A stretch of 11,914 bases of DNA from Lentzea sp. (GTDB lineage Bacteria; Actinomycetota; Actinomycetes; Mycobacteriales; Pseudonocardiaceae). This document shows positions 1 to 6,312 of this stretch, piece after piece (the first letter of the stretch is position 1; every line of letters begins with the position of its first letter). The position numbers and the translations under genes were made by a program. The stretch covers positions 1 to 11,914 of the forward strand of contig JASLAV010001086.1 of the NCBI GenBank assembly GCA_030146905.1. The letters are read 5' to 3'. Below the pieces are notes generated by a model, which saw only the letters and a program-made list of their open reading frames with translations, had not been told where the DNA came from and made no database searches.

Positions 1-542
1 TCGAGCGTGTCCATGCCGTGGGTGACATGACCCATCACGGTGTACACGGGGCTGATGTTGGCGAACGAGTGGACGATGAAGAACTCGCTGCCGTTCGTAC
101 CGGGCCCCTGGTTGCCGTACGCGATGGTGCCGCGCGGGTAGGTCTCCTCACCCGTCACCTCGTCGGCGAACCGGTAACCGGGCCCGCCCTCCTCGGCCCG
201 GTAGATGTCGCCGCACTGCAGCACGCCCAGCCGCGTGGTGTTCGTCAGCCGCCAGCACTGCGTCATCGTGTAGAACCAGCTCCGCGCCAGGTGCGCGAAG
301 TTCTCCACCCCGCACGGCGCGTTGGCGCGGTCGAGGTCCGCCGCCACCACGCCGTAGTTCGTCACGATGGTGACTTTGACGGTCCCCTTCGCGGGCACGA
401 CGGCTTTGGGCGGGTGGACCGGGCGGGCGGCCGGGTTCTCCGGCGTCGGGATGAACTCGCACCGCGCGGTGGGGGTGACCGGGGACGCGGACGCGACCGG
501 GGCGAGGACGACCATCATCAGAACAGCGAGCAGTAGCCTCAT
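1..542 (-). CDS. Secreted cyclophilin-type peptidyl-prolyl cis-trans isomerase (partial, 3' end off window)
   Basis: The minus strand reads from ATG at 542 without a stop to base 1, giving about 180 residues; the C-terminus is outside the window. The N-terminus, MRLLLAVLMMVVLAPVASAS, is a Sec-type signal peptide with an AxA-like site and no lipobox, so the protein is probably exported. After a Pro-rich linker come cyclophilin signatures in order: VENFAHLARSWFYTMTQCWR, VLQCGD, GGPGYRFADE, YPRGTIAYGN, GPGTNGSEFFIVHSF and YTVMGHVTHGMD. Cyclophilins interconvert cis and trans X-Pro bonds during protein folding. The active-site Arg is present (QCWRL), as is the Gln of VLQCGD, but the usual His before that Arg (FHR or CHR) is Trp. 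The start is 27 bases after the DUF2306 stop on the same strand, with no strong ribosome binding site, so co-transcription is likely. The family call is secure; activity with the Trp is an open point. Confidence 0.9.
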   Translation of the reverse strand, partial: MRLLLAVLMMVVLAPVASASPVTPTARCEFIPTPENPAARPVHPPKAVVPAKGTVKVTIVTNYGVVAADLDRANAPCGVENFAHLARSWFYTMTQCWRLTNTTRLGVLQCGDIYRAEEGGPGYRFADEVTGEETYPRGTIAYGNQGPGTNGSEFFIVHSFANISPVYTVMGHVTHGMDTL

Positions 543-568
543 GCGTGCCGACCGTAGTCGCCGGCGGG

Positions 569-1232
569 TCAGACGGGAACGGCCTCCCGCTGCTCGGCCG
601 CGGGAGCCCGGCGCCGCGGCTTGCGGTCCAGCCACCACTGCGCGATCAGCAGCGACACCACCCACCCGGTCCACGCCGCGATCGCCCCGACCGTGTTCGG
701 CAGCTCCGCCTCCGGCACGCGGCCGGACAGCAGCACGAACCCGAGCACGCCCCAGAGCCGGTTCGTGATGATCGAGACGGTCAGCGCGAAGCTGCGGATC
801 ATCCACTTGCGGTGGTCGCGGAACTGGCGCCGGCGGGCCGCCCGCCACGCGAGCGCCGTGAACGTCAGCCACAGCACGGGCAGCATCAGGGAGCTGACCA
901 TCGCCACCGGGCCGAACGGCGTCGTGTAGCCGACCACCAGGCCGGACAGTCCTGCCGGCAGCACACCGGCCCCACACGTACACACGGCCGATGCGGCGGT
1001 GCCACGCGGGGAAGCGGGAACGGAACCACGGCCAGATCTGCACCACGGCCGTGAGGATCGCGATCGACCCGCAGACGACGTGCACCACGAGCAGGGGGTA
1101 GTGCGGTCCCCAGCCCGACTGCACGCGTGCCTGCAGACGATCACCGGTCAGGTAGGGCGGCAGCGAGAACGCCACGAACGCCACCACCACGAAGGCCAAC
1201 GGGCCCACCCAAGGCTTGCGCAACCACGTCAT
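569..1232 (-). pseudogene. DUF2306 membrane protein gene with a single-base frameshift
   Basis: From ATG at 1232 the minus strand encodes MTWLRKPWVGPLAFVVVAF, then a membrane helix, HYPLLVVHVVCGSIAILTAV, a second helix, and WHRRIGRVYVW. The frame then fails. The continuation, AGVLPAGLSGLVVGYTTPFG followed by more helices and the motif FRDHRKWMIRSFALT, lies in another frame and runs to the stop at 569. Removing one base from the CCCC run at 970-973 (GGGG on the coding strand) joins the halves as GRVYVWAGVLPAGLSG, as expected for the DUF2306 family. The repaired protein has about 220 residues and several membrane segments. The function of DUF2306 proteins is not established. No other lesion is visible, so this is a recent mutation, a sequencing error in a homopolymer or, less likely, programmed slippage. 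The gene precedes the cyclophilin gene by 27 bases and is divergent from the secreted-protein gene at 1535. Confidence 0.85.
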
Positions 1233-1324
1233 GCGGCAACGGTCGCGATGTCCGCTGACCGCTCGCGCGCCTCTCGCTGACGTCCGAGGTCGTTCGACCG
1301 CGAAAGCAGCGCTGCGCTGCGGTT

Positions 1325-1365
1325 CTGACATCCCGCTGACACCTGACGGGGTGTAGCTGTCAGGT
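1325..1365. promoter_or_regulatory. Candidate operator: CTGAC direct repeats and inverted repeat
   Basis: CTGACA occurs at 1325-1330 and 1336-1341, exactly 11 bases apart. ACCTGAC at 1341-1347 is mirrored by GTCAGGT at 1359-1365, a perfect 7-base inverted repeat with an 11-base spacer. Heptamers repeated at 11-base intervals are the usual binding pattern of SARP-type activators, and such a regulator is encoded at 3256-5928. The link to that protein is inference only. The site could serve either divergent gene. Confidence 0.4.
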
Positions 1366-1387
1366 CGCTGTGAGCGCACATGGGCAG

Positions 1388-1409
1388 TGTCGGCGACATG
1401 TTGCCGACA
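1388..1409. promoter_or_regulatory. 22-base palindrome, candidate operator
   Basis: TGTCGGC at 1388-1394 and GCCGACA at 1403-1409 are perfect 7-base inverted arms. The 8-base spacer contains the palindrome ACATGT, so 20 of 22 positions are symmetric. Such symmetry is typical of a dimeric repressor site. It lies 125 bases upstream of the ATG at 1535. The cognate regulator is unknown. Confidence 0.45.
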
Positions 1410-1534
1410 GCGTTGACGCAGCGGCAGCACGACGTCCGCCCGCCTCGCGCCGGGCGCTTGCCGAGGGGGCGCGCCGTGACCGGCTACATCACCGACTGAC
1501 TCGCACGAACCACAGCTCCACCCGAGGGGGAAAC

Positions 1535-1960
1535 ATGATCACCAGGATCGCCGGCACCATCGGCACCGCCGCGCTCGTCGTGGGCGCCCTGCTGGGCATC
1601 GCCTCACCGGCGAACGCCGAGACCAACCCGAACTGCGGGTCGGTCACGCAGATCGGCAGCACCGCCTACATCAAGTCGGGCGGCACCACCGTCGCGTCGG
1701 TCAAGCAGTTCAAGGGCTGCAACAAGAACTGGTCCTACACCTACGTGTGGGAGGGCTTCCGCAACTCCCACAGCGGCACGTGGTGGGCCTGCTCCGGCAT
1801 CTCCACCAGCTCCGGGCTGGAGGACTACAAGTGCGGCGGCAACCACCAGAAGGAGGTCTGGTCCTCCGGCGCCAACACGCTTTCCGTGTGCACCAAGGCG
1901 TACGGCCAGCTCCAGTGGTCGAACGGTGAGGGCTCCGCCGCCACCGACCAGCGGTGCTGA
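1535..1960 (+). CDS. Secreted six-cysteine protein of unknown family
   Basis: The start is the ATG at 1535, 4 bases after a GAGGGGG ribosome binding site; the longer open frame from 1370 has no such site and would bury the signal peptide. The 141-residue product begins with MITRIAGTIGTAALVVGALL and an ASPANA cleavage site near residue 28, so it should be exported by Sec. The mature part of about 113 residues has six cysteines (34, 62, 86, 100, 119, 141), enough for three disulfides, and many Trp, Tyr, Gly and Ser residues (NWSYTYVWEGF, GTWWACSG). This suggests a compact extracellular beta fold. I do not recognise the family and see no catalytic motif. The gene is 70 bases upstream of the I36-peptidase gene on the same strand, with a GC-rich hairpin between them, so the two may be partly co-expressed. 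A small inhibitor or binding protein is one possibility, unproven. Confidence 0.8.
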   Translation: MITRIAGTIGTAALVVGALLGIASPANAETNPNCGSVTQIGSTAYIKSGGTTVASVKQFKGCNKNWSYTYVWEGFRNSHSGTWWACSGISTSSGLEDYKCGGNHQKEVWSSGANTLSVCTKAYGQLQWSNGEGSAATDQRC

Positions 1961-1976
1961 ACCTCCACGTGACCGC

Positions 1977-1998
1977 GCCGGCGGTCTCCGCCGCCGGC
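1977..1998 (+). terminator. GC-rich hairpin between the two secreted-protein genes
   Basis: GCCGGCGG at 1977-1984 pairs perfectly with CCGCCGGC at 1991-1998 across a 6-base loop. It begins 16 bases after the stop at 1960 and ends 32 bases before the GTG at 2031. There is no T tract, so it may act as a partial terminator, an mRNA stabiliser or an attenuator rather than a classic intrinsic terminator. Confidence 0.45.
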
Positions 1999-2030
1999 CT
2001 CCGAGACTCCCTCCAGAAGAAGGGTTCACG

Positions 2031-3239
2031 GTGTTAAAGAGATTGACGTTCGTGGCGCTGACAGGTGCTCTGCTCAGCGTGCTCTTCGGTGCGTCCCCCG
2101 CCTCCGCGGCGACGGCACGCAACGGTGTGTGCGAATCAGGCGAGTTCTGCCTGTACTTCAACAGCGACCAGCAGGGTTCGGTCTCCGACTTCGACACCTC
2201 CATCTCGGACTACGGCGACAGCCAGCCGAGCTGCTACGACTTCAAGAGTTCCGGCAACGGCCAGGGCGTCTGCGTCAAGAACAACGCGGCCGCTGTCTGG
2301 AACCGCATGGGCAGCACGGTGACCGTGTTCTTCAACAGCGGGTACGGCGGCACCAGCCAGGCGATCGGGGCCGGTGCCAAGGCCAACCTCAAGGCAGGGT
2401 TGAAGAACGAGAACGCGTCCCACCGGATCGGCTCGCCCGCCGAGTCCCGTGACGGCGTCTGCAACGACGACGAGTTCTGCCTGTACTACAACAGCGACCA
2501 GGCCGGTTCGGTGTCCGACTTCGGCACCTCCGTCTCCAACTACGGCGACAGCCAGCCGAGCTGCTACGACTTCAAGGGCGCGGGCAACGGCCAGGGCGTC
2601 TGCGTGAAGAACAACGCGGCCTCGGTCTGGAACCGCACGAGCAAGCCGGTCACCGTGTACTTCAACAGCGGGTACGGCGGCACCAACCAGACGTTCGCGG
2701 CCGGTGCCAAGGGCAACCTCAAGGCAGGGTTGAAGAACGAGAACGCCTCGCACCGCATCGGCGACAGCGGTGGCGGCGACCCGGACCCGGATCCCGGCGA
2801 CCCCGGTCCCTACCCGACCCCGCCGGAGAACACGAACCCGGAAGAGGCCGTTCGCGCGCCGAACGCCTCCGCCCGCACGAAGTTCGTGCGGACGCAGATC
2901 GCCGAGCTGACCGGTGAGACGCAGTGCTACGTCGGCGACTACCGCCCCGGTGAGCCGTCGACCAGCAACCACAACACCGGAAACGCGCTCGACTGCACCA
3001 TCTCGAACGCGATCGGCCAGTACCCGAACTCCGCCCAGGAGGCGCAGGGCTGGAAGCTCGCGAACTGGCTGCGGCAGCACGCCGTCAGGCTCGACGTCCG
3101 CTACGTGATCTGGGACGGCAAGATCTGGAGCGTGGCCCGGTCGTCGGAGGGGTGGCGCAACTACACCGCAGGCACCGGCGTGACGGCCGGTCACTACGAC
3201 CACGTCCACGTGTCGATGCAGAACCCCTACGGTGACTGA
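2031..3239 (+). CDS. Secreted protein: two I36/crystallin-like modules plus M15/LAS-type zinc peptidase domain
   Basis: The start is the GTG at 2031, preceded by a GAAGAAGGG ribosome binding site 6 bases away; it puts the signal peptide (cleavage near ASPASA, residue 26) at the N-terminus. The product has 402 residues. Residues 30-134 and 140-244 are two copies of one module (about 80% identical), each with four cysteines and EFCLYFNSD/EFCLYYNSD, PSCYDFK and VWNR motifs typical of the peptidase inhibitor I36, beta/gamma-crystallin-like fold. A Pro/Gly/Asp linker (245-268) follows. Residues 275-402 form a peptidase-like domain with SNHNTGNALD (His314, Asp321) and HYDHVH (Asp390, His391, His393), the zinc-ligand pattern of M15/LAS peptidases that cut peptidoglycan cross-links. 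I infer an extracellular wall hydrolase; the I36 modules may bind wall polymers or restrain a protease. No activity is known. Confidence 0.85.
   Translation: MLKRLTFVALTGALLSVLFGASPASAATARNGVCESGEFCLYFNSDQQGSVSDFDTSISDYGDSQPSCYDFKSSGNGQGVCVKNNAAAVWNRMGSTVTVFFNSGYGGTSQAIGAGAKANLKAGLKNENASHRIGSPAESRDGVCNDDEFCLYYNSDQAGSVSDFGTSVSNYGDSQPSCYDFKGAGNGQGVCVKNNAASVWNRTSKPVTVYFNSGYGGTNQTFAAGAKGNLKAGLKNENASHRIGDSGGGDPDPDPGDPGPYPTPPENTNPEEAVRAPNASARTKFVRTQIAELTGETQCYVGDYRPGEPSTSNHNTGNALDCTISNAIGQYPNSAQEAQGWKLANWLRQHAVRLDVRYVIWDGKIWSVARSSEGWRNYTAGTGVTAGHYDHVHVSMQNPYGD
2118..2432 (+). repeat. I36-like module, copy 1 of tandem repeat
   Basis: This encodes residues 30-134 of the protein starting at 2031. Copy 2 begins exactly 330 bases later. 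Long stretches are identical at the DNA level, for example 2209-2246 against 2539-2576, so the duplication is recent or kept uniform by gene conversion. Confidence 0.85.
2448..2762 (+). repeat. I36-like module, copy 2 of tandem repeat
   Basis: This encodes residues 140-244. By hand alignment, 83 of 105 residues match copy 1. Differences cluster in the first few residues after RxGVC and around residues 202-222, while the cysteines and the C-terminal NLKAGLKNENASHRIG are unchanged. Confidence 0.85.
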
Positions 3240-3255
3240 CGAGTGAGGAACAAGG

Positions 3256-5928
3256 TCAGCTGATCAGGCTGTCCAGCAGGTTGTCCCTGCGCAGACCGGG
3301 TGTGCCGAGCAGTTCGGCCGCCCGGTCCGCGTGCTCTTCCAGACCCGCCTCGGCGAGCACGAGGTGCGCGACGCCCTCGCCGTAGCGGTCACCGCGAGCA
3401 CCGGTGATCTCCAGGCAACGCTGGGCGTCTTCCACCGCCGGCTCGGTTCTTCCGGCTGCCAGACGGACTTTCGCGCGGCACAGCAACGCTTGCCACTCGT
3501 CGTTGTGCTCGCCCGTCACCCGGCACAGCTCGATGCACTCGTCCAGCGCGGCCTCGGCCTCCGCCAGCCGGCCGAGCTTGAACAGCGCCTGCCCCTGGGA
3601 CGCCAGCGCGTACGCGGTCCCGGCGGCGTCCCGGTGCTCACGGGCGTGTCCGAGGCTCTCGGTGGCTGCTTCCAGCGCCTGCTCGTACCGGCCTGCCACC
3701 TGGTGCACCTGCGCCAGCGCCGACAACGGAACCCGTTGCGCGCCAGGCGGTCCGTGCTCGGTGGTGAGCTCCAGCGCCTCCGTGAGAGTGGCCGACGCGA
3801 GCTCCAGCTCACCCAGCTCGCGCTGGATCGTGCCGATGCCGGCGAGGGCACGGCCCTGTCCGAACGGGTCGTCGGCGCGGGCCGCCAGCACCTCCTCCAG
3901 CTGGGTGCGCGCGGTCTCGAACCGGCCGATCCTGAGGTTCGCCGCCGACTGCACCAGCAGCGCCGTCTGCCCGGCCGCCGAGGTGCCGATCGTGCGTGCG
4001 GCCCTGTCCGCGACCCGGCCCAGCTCGACCAGGTCGGCGACCCTGTCCTGTTTGAACAGGTGCGGGTACAGCATGTGCGCGATCGCCAGGGCATGGTCGG
4101 CCAGCGCGGGGTCGGAGACCGTGGAACGCGCCGCCGCCAGCAGGTTCTCGGCCTCGTCCGTCAGCCACCGCAACGGCTCGTCGACGTCCTGCCGCGTGGC
4201 GGAGTTCGTGAGCGCGCCGTAGGCGTGCGGCCGCAGCTTCTTCACCGCGGCGGTGAGCGTCTCGCGGTAGTGGACCATCGCGCGGCCGAGCGCGTCCTGC
4301 TTCTCGTCGCCCACGTGCTCGGCGCCGAACAGCCTGAGCAGGTCGTGCACCCGGTACCGCCGCTCCCCGCACGGCTCCACGAGCTTGGCGTCCACCAACG
4401 GGTCCAGCACGCGCGCCACGTCGTCCTGCCCGAGCAACGCCCGCGCCGCCTGTTCGTTCACCGTCGGGACGGCGAGGCAGCACAGCAGGGTGAACGCCCT
4501 GGTCGCCCTCTCGTCCAAGCCCTCGAAGCCCAGCTGGAAGCTCGACCGCACACCGAGGTCGTCGAAGTGCAGCTCGTCCAGCCGGTGCCGCTGGTCCGCG
4601 AGCCGTTCGGCCAGCGTCGCCGTCGTCCAGTCCGGCCGCGACCGCAGCCGCGCGGCCGCGATCGTGAGCGCGAGGGGGAGGTGGTCGCACGCCTTCGCGA
4701 CCTGCTTCGCCGCCGCGCTGTCGTCACCCAGCAACCGCAGCGCGTCCTCCTCCGGCAACGGGCCGAGCCGCACGTGCCGCGCCCCGAGCGTCGCGAGCAT
4801 CCGCCTGCTGGTGACCAGCACGGCCGACCCGGTCTCCCCCGGCAGCAGCGGGCCGACCTGCGCCGCGTCCACGGCGTTGTCCAGCACCACCAGCACCTTG
4901 CGCCGCGCGAGCGTCGACCGGTAGAGCGCGGCGGCTTCCGAGGTGTCCGCGGGGACCGCCAGCGGCGGGGTGCCGAGCGCGCGCAGGAACCGCCTGATCA
5001 CCTCGGCGGGGGAGAGCGGCGAACGACCCGGCGTGGCACCGTGCAGGTCCACGTGGAGCTGGCCGTCGGGGAAGCGGCCGGCCATCGCGTGCGCCGCGGC
5101 GGTGGCCAGGGCGCTCTTGCCCGTCCCGCCGGGTCCGTGCACGGCGATCACGGGACCGGCCGAGCCGGTGATCAGCTCGATCTCGGCACGCCGCCCGACG
5201 AACGGCTCCGGTGCCTTGGGCAGCTCACGGGGGACGGCCGGGGCGTCGCCCCGCAGGATCACGGCGTGCAGGTCCCTGAGCTCCTGGCCGGGGTCGAGCC
5301 CGAGCTCCTCCGCGAGCAGCCGCCTGCCCTCCTCGTAGGTCCTGAGCGCGTCCGCCTGCCGGCCGCTGCGGTGCAGGGCGACCATGAGCGCGCCCCGCAG
5401 GCGTTCCCTGGTCGGGTGGTCCGCGACGTACCCGGTCAGCTCACCGACGACCTCGTGGTGACGACCTTCCGCGAGCGCCTTGTCGACACGGCGCTCGATC
5501 GCGGCGAGCCGCTCCTCCTCCAGCTGGTTCGCCAGCTGGGTGTTGGTGGTGAGCTCCGCCAGCGCCGGTCCGCGCCAGTGGCCCAGCGCCTCGTCGGGAT
5601 CCGCCGCGTCGCGGAAGAGCTGCAGGTCGAGCGAACGGTCGGGGACGTCGAGCCGATAGCCCTGCGGCGACCACCGCAGCGACACGCCCGGCAGGTCCTT
5701 CAACGCCCGTCTGAGCTGTGACACGTGCACCTGCACGGCCTTGCGCGCACTGGGCGGCGGATCGCCCTCCCACAGGACCGACATCAGGTGGTCGACGCCG
5801 ACGGTCCGGCCGGCGTGCAGGAGCAGCAGCACCAGGACCTGACGCGGCTGGCCTGCGGGGATGCGCACGATCCGCTGCCCGTGGGTGACGAGCAGCGGCC
5901 CGAGCACCCCGAACCGAACGCCGTCCAC
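3256..5928 (-). CDS. AfsR/SARP-type regulator: winged helix, BTAD, NB-ARC ATPase, TPR
   Basis: The minus-strand product has 890 residues if the GTG at 5928 is used (MDGVRFGVLGPLLV). That start matches the family N-terminus, although GGGAG lies only 2 bases away; GTG at 5937 or TTG at 6015 are alternatives. Residues 4-75 are the OmpR-type winged helix (PRQVLVLLLLHAGRTV; VQVHVSQLRRAL). About 100-230 is the BTAD helical domain (ADALRTYEEGRRLLAEELGL). NB-ARC follows FVGR, with Walker A GPGGTGKS (265-272), Walker B KVLVVLDN, LVTSR and the GLPL-like HLPLAL (416-421). The remainder is a set of TPR-like helical repeats. Such proteins are cytoplasmic ATP-dependent transcription activators, often of secondary metabolism or development. 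It is convergent with the I36-peptidase gene (16 bases between stops) and divergent from the GGDEF gene. Its targets are not evident, and no biosynthetic cluster is in view. Confidence 0.92.
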   Translation of the reverse strand: MDGVRFGVLGPLLVTHGQRIVRIPAGQPRQVLVLLLLHAGRTVGVDHLMSVLWEGDPPPSARKAVQVHVSQLRRALKDLPGVSLRWSPQGYRLDVPDRSLDLQLFRDAADPDEALGHWRGPALAELTTNTQLANQLEEERLAAIERRVDKALAEGRHHEVVGELTGYVADHPTRERLRGALMVALHRSGRQADALRTYEEGRRLLAEELGLDPGQELRDLHAVILRGDAPAVPRELPKAPEPFVGRRAEIELITGSAGPVIAVHGPGGTGKSALATAAAHAMAGRFPDGQLHVDLHGATPGRSPLSPAEVIRRFLRALGTPPLAVPADTSEAAALYRSTLARRKVLVVLDNAVDAAQVGPLLPGETGSAVLVTSRRMLATLGARHVRLGPLPEEDALRLLGDDSAAAKQVAKACDHLPLALTIAAARLRSRPDWTTATLAERLADQRHRLDELHFDDLGVRSSFQLGFEGLDERATRAFTLLCCLAVPTVNEQAARALLGQDDVARVLDPLVDAKLVEPCGERRYRVHDLLRLFGAEHVGDEKQDALGRAMVHYRETLTAAVKKLRPHAYGALTNSATRQDVDEPLRWLTDEAENLLAAARSTVSDPALADHALAIAHMLYPHLFKQDRVADLVELGRVADRAARTIGTSAAGQTALLVQSAANLRIGRFETARTQLEEVLAARADDPFGQGRALAGIGTIQRELGELELASATLTEALELTTEHGPPGAQRVPLSALAQVHQVAGRYEQALEAATESLGHAREHRDAAGTAYALASQGQALFKLGRLAEAEAALDECIELCRVTGEHNDEWQALLCRAKVRLAAGRTEPAVEDAQRCLEITGARGDRYGEGVAHLVLAEAGLEEHADRAAELLGTPGLRRDNLLDSLIS

Positions 5929-6312
5929 AGCTCCCACGATAGTCGGTTGATCATGTGCGCAAACGTTCTCAAGGCAGTGCCGCTCGTCATTGTCCGCCCG
6001 TGCGCGTACTAGCAACGGTCAACGACGAAGGTCCACTCGCAGAGGTGTGAACACGTGGATTCACACGATGTGGCGCGAATCAGCGTCGAGCAGGGAAAAG
6101 TCGTGCGAAAATCGATCGGGGGACCACCGCGGGCCACGCGCACCCGGTCGCCACAGCGGCGTTCGGATTTCTTTCGCGTGGAAAACAGAACAGCGGTTTG
6201 CGGTAGCGTCCGTAATAGGGGGTCACCTCATTGGAGTAACGGCGGTGCCGCGAACATCCCGAGTCGGGCATCATCACGTGGCTCGACCAAGTCGTAGAAC
6301 GAGGGGTCTCGT
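5929..6312. other. Divergent intergenic region between SARP and GGDEF genes
   Basis: No convincing gene lies here; the SARP frame stays open back to 6015 and a few short open frames lack family features. The stretch 6040-6240 is visibly richer in A and T than its flanks, as expected for promoters firing both ways. It contains the inverted repeat at 6045-6066 and a small palindrome CCCGAGTCGGG near 6260. I looked for a c-di-GMP riboswitch ahead of the GGDEF gene and recognised none. Confidence 0.55.
6045..6066. promoter_or_regulatory. Inverted repeat, candidate operator
   Basis: GTGTGAA at 6045-6051 and TTCACAC at 6060-6066 form perfect 7-base arms around an 8-base spacer that begins with CACGTG. 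It lies 117 bases upstream of the SARP start and 247 upstream of the GGDEF start, suiting a dimeric regulator acting on one or both genes. The arm and spacer lengths equal those of the palindrome at 1388-1409, but the sequences differ. Confidence 0.45.

Larger units (their letters stand above)
1233..1534. other. Divergent intergenic region with clustered repeats
   Basis: This stretch separates the minus-strand DUF2306 gene from the plus-strand gene at 1535. No credible coding sequence is present; the frame upstream of 1535 stays open from 1370 only because GC content is high. It holds three copies of CGCTGAC (1253-1259, 1275-1281, 1334-1340), CTGACA at 1325-1330 and again at 1336-1341 (11 bases apart), an inverted repeat at 1341-1365 and a palindrome at 1388-1409. 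I could not place a convincing -35/-10 pair. Confidence 0.6.

Noticed and set aside
1370..1534. A longer N-terminus for the six-cysteine protein
   Set aside because: It has no ribosome binding site, crosses the palindrome region and would place the signal peptide inside the protein.
1926..2030. An ATG/GTG start at 1926 for the I36-peptidase protein
   Set aside because: It overlaps the preceding gene and precedes the signal peptide; GTG 2031 has a good ribosome binding site.
3240..3268. A terminator between the convergent I36-peptidase and SARP genes
   Set aside because: Only the 8-base palindrome CTGATCAG is visible, and it lies at the SARP stop with no stem-loop of useful length.
3331..5721. 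A 796-residue open frame antisense to the SARP gene
   Set aside because: It is Arg/Gln/Val-rich with no family motif, and such mirror frames are common opposite high-GC3 genes. The minus-strand SARP domains are unmistakable.
6200..6312. A c-di-GMP riboswitch in front of the GGDEF gene
   Set aside because: I could not recognise the conserved core of either known c-di-GMP riboswitch class by eye. A covariance-model search would settle it.
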